A DNA stretch of 57,926 bases from UBA1172 sp002457135 (lineage in GTDB: Bacteria; Pseudomonadota; Alphaproteobacteria; Puniceispirillales; UBA1172), in contig CBFIBR010000012.1 of assembly GCA_965660935.1 (NCBI GenBank), positions 1-57,926 of the forward strand, given 5' to 3'. Positions 54,310-57,926 of this stretch are shown piece by piece. A program made the translations under genes and the position numbers. The notes below the pieces were generated by a model that was not told where the DNA came from, searched no databases, and worked only from the letters and a program-made list of their open reading frames with translations. Position 1 is the first letter of the stretch. The number at the start of each line of letters is the position of its first letter.

Positions 54310-54927
54310 TTACTGTTGACCGATCTGGGTCAGGAAACGGTCACGCAGGTTATGATCATCGTTGAACACACCGGTAAAACGTGTCGTCACCATGCTGACA
54401 TCGGATTTATGAACGCCCCGAGTGGTCATGCATTGATGCGTCGCATCCACCAGTAACGCCACGCCTTTCGGCATCAGCACCGACTGAATCGTATCAGCGA
54501 TCTGGGCCGTCATGGTTTCCTGGGTCTGCATCCGCTTTGCAAAAATATCGATCACCCTGGCCAGTTTGGAAATCCCGACAACGCGCTGGTCCGGCAGATA
54601 GGCGATATGCGCTGTCCCCAAAATCGGAACGATATGATGTTCACAATAGGACTCGACCCTGATGTTGCGCAGCATCACCAGATCATCATACCCTTCAACT
54701 TCTTCAAAGGTGCGGGCCAGCATGCCGACGGCATCTTCACGATAGCCGGCGAAAAATTCTTCGTAGGAGCGAACAACCCTCGACGGGGTATCCGTCAGGC
54801 CTTCTCGCTCAGGGCTATCACCAGCCCAGCGGATCAGGGTCCGAACGGCTTCTTCGGCCTCTTCGCGTGAGGGACGGGTTTCGTTGTCATGCGCGAGGCT
54901 GATTTCGTTCGCTTCATACGGGTTCAT
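54310..54927 (-). CDS. folE: GTP cyclohydrolase I
   Basis: First step of folate/pterin synthesis from GTP, 205 aa. The zinc and active-site motif is SYCEHHIVPILGTAHIAYLPDQRVVGISKLARVIDIFAKR; DATHQCMTTRGVHK holds the other conserved Cys and His. The start ATG is in MNPYEANEISLAHDNETRP. The 90-bp region upstream is AT-rich and probably holds its promoter. Confidence 0.96.
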   Translation of the reverse strand: MNPYEANEISLAHDNETRPSREEAEEAVRTLIRWAGDSPEREGLTDTPSRVVRSYEEFFAGYREDAVGMLARTFEEVEGYDDLVMLRNIRVESYCEHHIVPILGTAHIAYLPDQRVVGISKLARVIDIFAKRMQTQETMTAQIADTIQSVLMPKGVALLVDATHQCMTTRGVHKSDVSMVTTRFTGVFNDDHNLRDRFLTQIGQQ

Positions 54928-55018
54928 AAAATTACTCCAATCTTAAAGAATTTAACATATGGCCTGACGGTGAATGAAATCAATAAATAATGTTCTGCTA
55001 CATTAATATTTAACCGCG

Positions 55019-55675
55019 TCAAAACGTAACGGTAGCCTTGAGTTTGACAACAGGCAGTGTTGCCCATGCCTCATCCCGGGGGTCATGGCTGACGATTATG
55101 GTCGGCAAGCTGTTTTCAAGAACCCTGTCCAGCACCAGATGGGCGAAATCGTTCCGGGCCTCATCATCAAGCCCCGAAAAGGGTTCATCAAGCAGCAGCG
55201 CACGGGGTGATGCCATGAGGCATCGCAACAACGACACCCTGGCTTTCTGCCCCCCCGAAAGGCTGAGCGGGTCACGGTCCCCCAACCCGCCAAGCCCGTT
55301 TTCCTCAAGGGCTTCAAGGGCCAGCCTGCGGCGTTCACCACGGCCACCGCCCGCTTTCATCCCACCCGACTTCATCCCAAAAGCCAGGTTTTCCCAAACC
55401 GTTAGGTGCGGGAACAGCAGGGCATCCTGAAAGATAATGCCCACCCCCCTTTGTTCGGCGGGCAGATGCGTCAAATCCTCACCATCAAGGCTGACCCTGC
55501 CGGTTGCGTTAAGTTCAGGAGGGGATGTGCCGCAGATCCAGTGCAGCAGCGTTGATTTGCCAACCCCGCTGGGGGCGGAAAGCAACAGCACCTCACCCCC
55601 CGGAACAGTCAGATTGACCGCCTCAAACAGTTTGGTGCCGTTAAACCCCATGGTGGCATCGATGATGCTGAGCAT
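55019..55675 (-). CDS. ABC transporter ATPase (YnjD/ThiQ-like), orphan
   Basis: Single nucleotide-binding domain, 218 aa. Walker A is SAPSGVGKST, Q loop FQDALLFPHLTVWENLAFG, signature SLSGGQKARVSLLR, Walker B ALLLDEPFSGLDD and H loop VSHDPRDE. It resembles the YnjD group, normally encoded with a binding protein and permease; neither is adjacent. A loop after residue 100 (MKSGGMKAGGGRG) is Gly/Lys-rich. Substrate unknown. Confidence 0.82.
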   Translation of the reverse strand: MLSIIDATMGFNGTKLFEAVNLTVPGGEVLLLSAPSGVGKSTLLHWICGTSPPELNATGRVSLDGEDLTHLPAEQRGVGIIFQDALLFPHLTVWENLAFGMKSGGMKAGGGRGERRRLALEALEENGLGGLGDRDPLSLSGGQKARVSLLRCLMASPRALLLDEPFSGLDDEARNDFAHLVLDRVLENSLPTIIVSHDPRDEAWATLPVVKLKATVTF

Positions 55676-55755
55676 GGTTTGCCTGATCTGTTTCCGTGAT
55701 TGTGTCTACACCCGAACTCTATCCAGGCTGCCTTAAGGATACAAGTTTATGTTGC

Positions 55756-55771
55756 CTGCCTCATGAGGCAG
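55756..55771. promoter_or_regulatory. 16-bp perfect palindrome
   Basis: CTGCCTCATGAGGCAG, fully self-complementary, 80 bp upstream of the ABC ATPase gene and about 194 bp before tRNA-Gly. The rest of 55676-55964 holds no recognisable gene. Confidence 0.5.
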
Positions 55772-55922
55772 AAAGCGCCGCCACTGACCGGTAAAGCCGA
55801 CCAATCTCAGCGCAACCGATAACAATCAGCAGGGGCAATCCCTCCCATCAAATACCTTGCAAATCCCGGCGACCCTTCACCTCTAATACGTCTTATTTTT
55901 CAGGATCATTGAAAAGGTCATG

Positions 55923-55951
55923 TTGATCTGGTCAATGCTTCTGGTTAAACT
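55923..55951 (+). promoter_or_regulatory. tRNA-Gly promoter
   Basis: TTGATC (55923-55928), 17 bp, TAAACT (55946-55951), 13 bp before the tRNA 5' end. Confidence 0.55.
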
Positions 55952-55964
55952 GTTTTATGTTTTC

Positions 55965-56038
55965 GCGGGTGTGATGTAATGGTAGCCTGTCAGCTTCCCA
56001 AGCTGAACGCACGGGTTCGATTCCCGTTACCCGCTCCA
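55965..56038 (+). tRNA. tRNA-Gly (anticodon CCC)
   Basis: 74-nt cloverleaf. Acceptor GCGGGTG pairs with TACCCGC (one G-T), discriminator T, encoded CCA. Anticodon stem CAGC/GCTG with loop TTCCCAA gives anticodon CCC, reading GGG codons. T arm is ACGGGTTCGATTCCCGT. D-loop AATGGTA is normal. Confidence 0.96.
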
Positions 56039-56177
56039 TCTATTTACAATCGTTGTTTTATTGCCTCTGGCTCGGGTCAGTAGCGTTGACTTTAAATTAA
56101 TCGATAATTAACGTGATGGTCCGTGCCGGGGAGGGCGCAAAAGTCACACCGCCGGTGAGGCACTTGAGGCACGGCAT

Positions 56178-56350
56178 TGAAGACCCTGATTGGACTACGC
56201 TGACTGGACTACACTGACCGGACGACCCCGGCTTAATACTCCCGACTGAAGACCCCGACCGAATAACCCCGATAGAACGACCCCGACTGAACAACCAAAT
56301 ATCAGGCAACCCGACAAGAACCAAACAACCCTGATGAAACAACCCGACAA
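56178..56350 (+). repeat. Degenerate 14-bp tandem repeat in the pckA leader
   Basis: From about 56178 to 56293 at least eight consecutive units keep a 14-bp period. The clearest are ACTCCCGACTGAAG, ACCCCGACCGAATA, ACCCCGATAGAACG and ACCCCGACTGAACA (56238-56293), preceded by GGACTACGCTGACT and GGACTACACTGACC (56192-56219). Decayed units (AACCCGACAAGA, AACCCTGATGAAAC) continue to 56350. The plus strand is C-rich and G-poor here. The remaining part of the 323-bp tRNA-pckA gap shows no gene. Confidence 0.75.
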
Positions 56351-56361
56351 GAGATTGACCC

Positions 56362-57926
56362 GTGATTGACTACCTGAAGGCCATCGGCATCAAGGACACT
56401 GCCGAAGTTATCCATAATCCCGACTATGACACGCTCTACCGTGATGAGCTTTCCCCTGAACTGGAGGGGTTTACGCGGGGTCAGGAATCCGAACTCGGTG
56501 CCGTCAATGTGCTGACGGGTGAATACACCGGCCGCTCACCAAAGGACAAATTCATCGTCATGGATGATGCCACCCGTGACACCATGTGGTGGACAGGCGA
56601 TGCCGTAAAAAATGACAACAAGCCCATGACCCCTGAAATCTGGGATGAGGTCAAGGCGCTCTGCATGGATCAGCTCAGCGGCAAGAAACTCTATGTGGTG
56701 GATGGTTTCTGCGGTGCCAATGAAGACACCCGGCTTAAGGTCCGTTTTGTCATGGAAGTCGCCTGGCAGGCGCATTTCGTCAAGAACATGTTCATTCGCC
56801 CGACCGAGGAAGAGCTAAAGAATTTCACGCCTGATTTCACCGTCATCAACGCCTCCATGGCCAAGAATGATCATTGGGAAAAACAGGGGCTGAACTCGTC
56901 CACGCTGATCGCCTTTAACCTGACCGAGCGGATGCAGCTGATCGCCGGCAGCTGGTATGGCGGTGAGATGAAAAAGGGCATGTTCGCCATGATGAACTAC
57001 CTGCTGCCGCAAAAGGGCATTGCCTCCATGCACTGTTCCGCCAATCTTGGTGACGATGGTGATGTGGCGCTGTTTTTCGGGCTGTCGGGTACCGGCAAGA
57101 CAACGCTGTCCGCCGCCGCAAATCGCAGCCTGATCGGTGATGACGAACACGGCTGGGATGATGACGGGATTTTCAATTTTGAGGGCGGATGCTACGCCAA
57201 GACCAGTGACCTGAGTGAAGAGAACGAACCTGAAATTTATCGCGCCATCCGCCGTGACGCGCTCCTGGAAAATGTCATTCTCGATGAACAGGGCAAGATC
57301 GATTTCAGCGATACCAGCCTGACGCTCAACACCAGGGTATCGTACCCGATCCACCATATTGACAATATCGTCAAGCCGGTTTCAAAGGCCGGGCATGCCA
57401 GGCATGTGCTGTTCCTTGCCGCTGATGCTTTTGGCGTTTTGCCACCGGTATCGATCCTTGATGATGCCGCGACCCAGTATCATTTCCTGTCCGGGTTCAC
57501 CGCCAAGATGGCGGGCATGGAACGCGGCATGACCGAACACCAGCCGACGTTTTCGGCCTGTTTCGGTGCGGCTTTCCTGACCCTGCACCCGACCCGGTAC
57601 GCTGAGGTGTTGAGCCGCAGGATGAGCGCATCCGGTGCCCGTGCGTTCCTCATCAACACAGGCTGGAATGGTCAGGGCAAGCGGATTTCACTGGCCAATA
57701 CAAGGGCGCTGATCGATGCCATCTTCTCTGGTGAGATTGATGATGCGGAATGCGAAACCCTGCCGATTTTCAACCTGCGTATGCCGACTGCACTGGCCGG
57801 GCTTGACCAGTCGGTGCTGGACCCGCGCCAGTCCTATGCCGATCCGGCGGAATGGGAGAAGCGGGCGCGTCATCTGGCCAGCCTCTTCATTGAGAATTTT
57901 GAGAAATTCACCGATACCGAAACAGG
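56362..57926 (+). CDS. pckA: Phosphoenolpyruvate carboxykinase (ATP), 3' partial
   Basis: Gluconeogenic conversion of oxaloacetate to PEP, 521 residues visible, running off the right edge near the C-terminus. GTG 56362 is the first start after an in-frame TGA at 56356. Motifs: YTGRSPKDKFIV, the kinase-1a loop FFGLSGTGKTTLS, LIGDDEHGWDDDGIFNFEGGCYAK and RVSYPIHHIDN. The blocks EIYRAIRRDALLENVI and DNIVKPVSKAGHA resemble the gammaproteobacterial (E. coli/Vibrio) form rather than the usual rhizobial form, hinting at transfer. The repeat-rich leader lies directly upstream. Confidence 0.95.
   Translation, partial: MIDYLKAIGIKDTAEVIHNPDYDTLYRDELSPELEGFTRGQESELGAVNVLTGEYTGRSPKDKFIVMDDATRDTMWWTGDAVKNDNKPMTPEIWDEVKALCMDQLSGKKLYVVDGFCGANEDTRLKVRFVMEVAWQAHFVKNMFIRPTEEELKNFTPDFTVINASMAKNDHWEKQGLNSSTLIAFNLTERMQLIAGSWYGGEMKKGMFAMMNYLLPQKGIASMHCSANLGDDGDVALFFGLSGTGKTTLSAAANRSLIGDDEHGWDDDGIFNFEGGCYAKTSDLSEENEPEIYRAIRRDALLENVILDEQGKIDFSDTSLTLNTRVSYPIHHIDNIVKPVSKAGHARHVLFLAADAFGVLPPVSILDDAATQYHFLSGFTAKMAGMERGMTEHQPTFSACFGAAFLTLHPTRYAEVLSRRMSASGARAFLINTGWNGQGKRISLANTRALIDAIFSGEIDDAECETLPIFNLRMPTALAGLDQSVLDPRQSYADPAEWEKRARHLASLFIENFEKFTDTET

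Noticed and set aside
56097..56342. 81-aa minus-strand frame with repeated Gly-Ser-Ser
   Set aside because: The apparent repeats come from the 14-bp DNA repeat tract; no SD and no signal-peptide logic.
56178..56350. CRISPR array
   Set aside because: The repeats are short, degenerate and contiguous, with no unique spacers, and there are no cas genes.

Overview
The window is a chromosomal segment of an alphaproteobacterium, moderately GC-rich by eye. The evidence is the marker set: the RegB/RegA redox two-component pair, the heme-linked Fur-family regulator Irr beside fabA-fabB-fabI, MetZ, the long two-domain dCTP deaminase and the YlxR-L7Ae RNA-binding protein. The gene order tsaB-rimI-miaB-phoH-ybeY-corC-lnt-metK-trmB and rimP-nusA-ylxR-infB-rbfA-truB-rpsO-pnp is also typical of the class. 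No prophage, transposon, integrase or CRISPR array was seen, and coding density is very high with many 1-4 bp gene overlaps. The species cannot be named from the sequence.

Layout. 1-1.8 kb holds two cell-envelope genes, a 5'-truncated Bax-like glucosaminidase and a secreted polysaccharide deacetylase. 1.85-10.4 kb is one plus-strand run for tRNA and ribosome modification, rRNA maturation, lipoprotein acylation and SAM synthesis. 10.4-19.9 kb is the transcription/translation cluster with a rimP leader hairpin, an rpsO terminator and a structured pnp leader. 19.9-23.2 kb is the unsaturated fatty-acid operon fabA-fabB-fabI facing irr, followed by katG.

25.5-33.2 kb contains a secreted SH3 protein, a hydroxyacid dehydrogenase, the minus-strand operon coaBC-dut-moeB, ubiE-ubiB and mutM. 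33.2-40.9 kb is rpsT, a 0.6-kb gap with origin-like features, then dnaA-dnaN-recF-gyrB. 40.9-44.1 kb is regB, regA and metZ. 44.2-52.8 kb holds a degenerate poly-glycine lipoprotein relic, acs, recX, an ABC permease, dCTP deaminase, argD, argF, hslO and a lipoprotein. 52.8-57.9 kb holds trkH, folE, an orphan ABC ATPase, tRNA-Gly(CCC) and the 5' part of an ATP-type PEP carboxykinase preceded by a degenerate 14-bp repeat tract.

The most striking observation is at 28.5-30.05 kb. The CoaBC enzyme of coenzyme A synthesis carries an N-terminal Cro/YdaS-like helix-turn-helix in the same uninterrupted reading frame. Directly upstream lies a near-consensus sigma70-type promoter (TTGATT-17-TATAAT) with two TTCACA-N3-TGTGAA inverted repeats 32 bp apart, one over the predicted transcription start. 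This looks like an enzyme that represses its own operon, in the manner of BirA or NadR, with dut and moeB co-regulated. Other items worth checking are the inverted repeats in the rpsT-dnaA gap, the 26-bp inverted repeat between fabA and irr, an Irr-box-like site before katG, the His-Lys H-box of RegB, and the gamma-type PckA with its repeat-rich leader.
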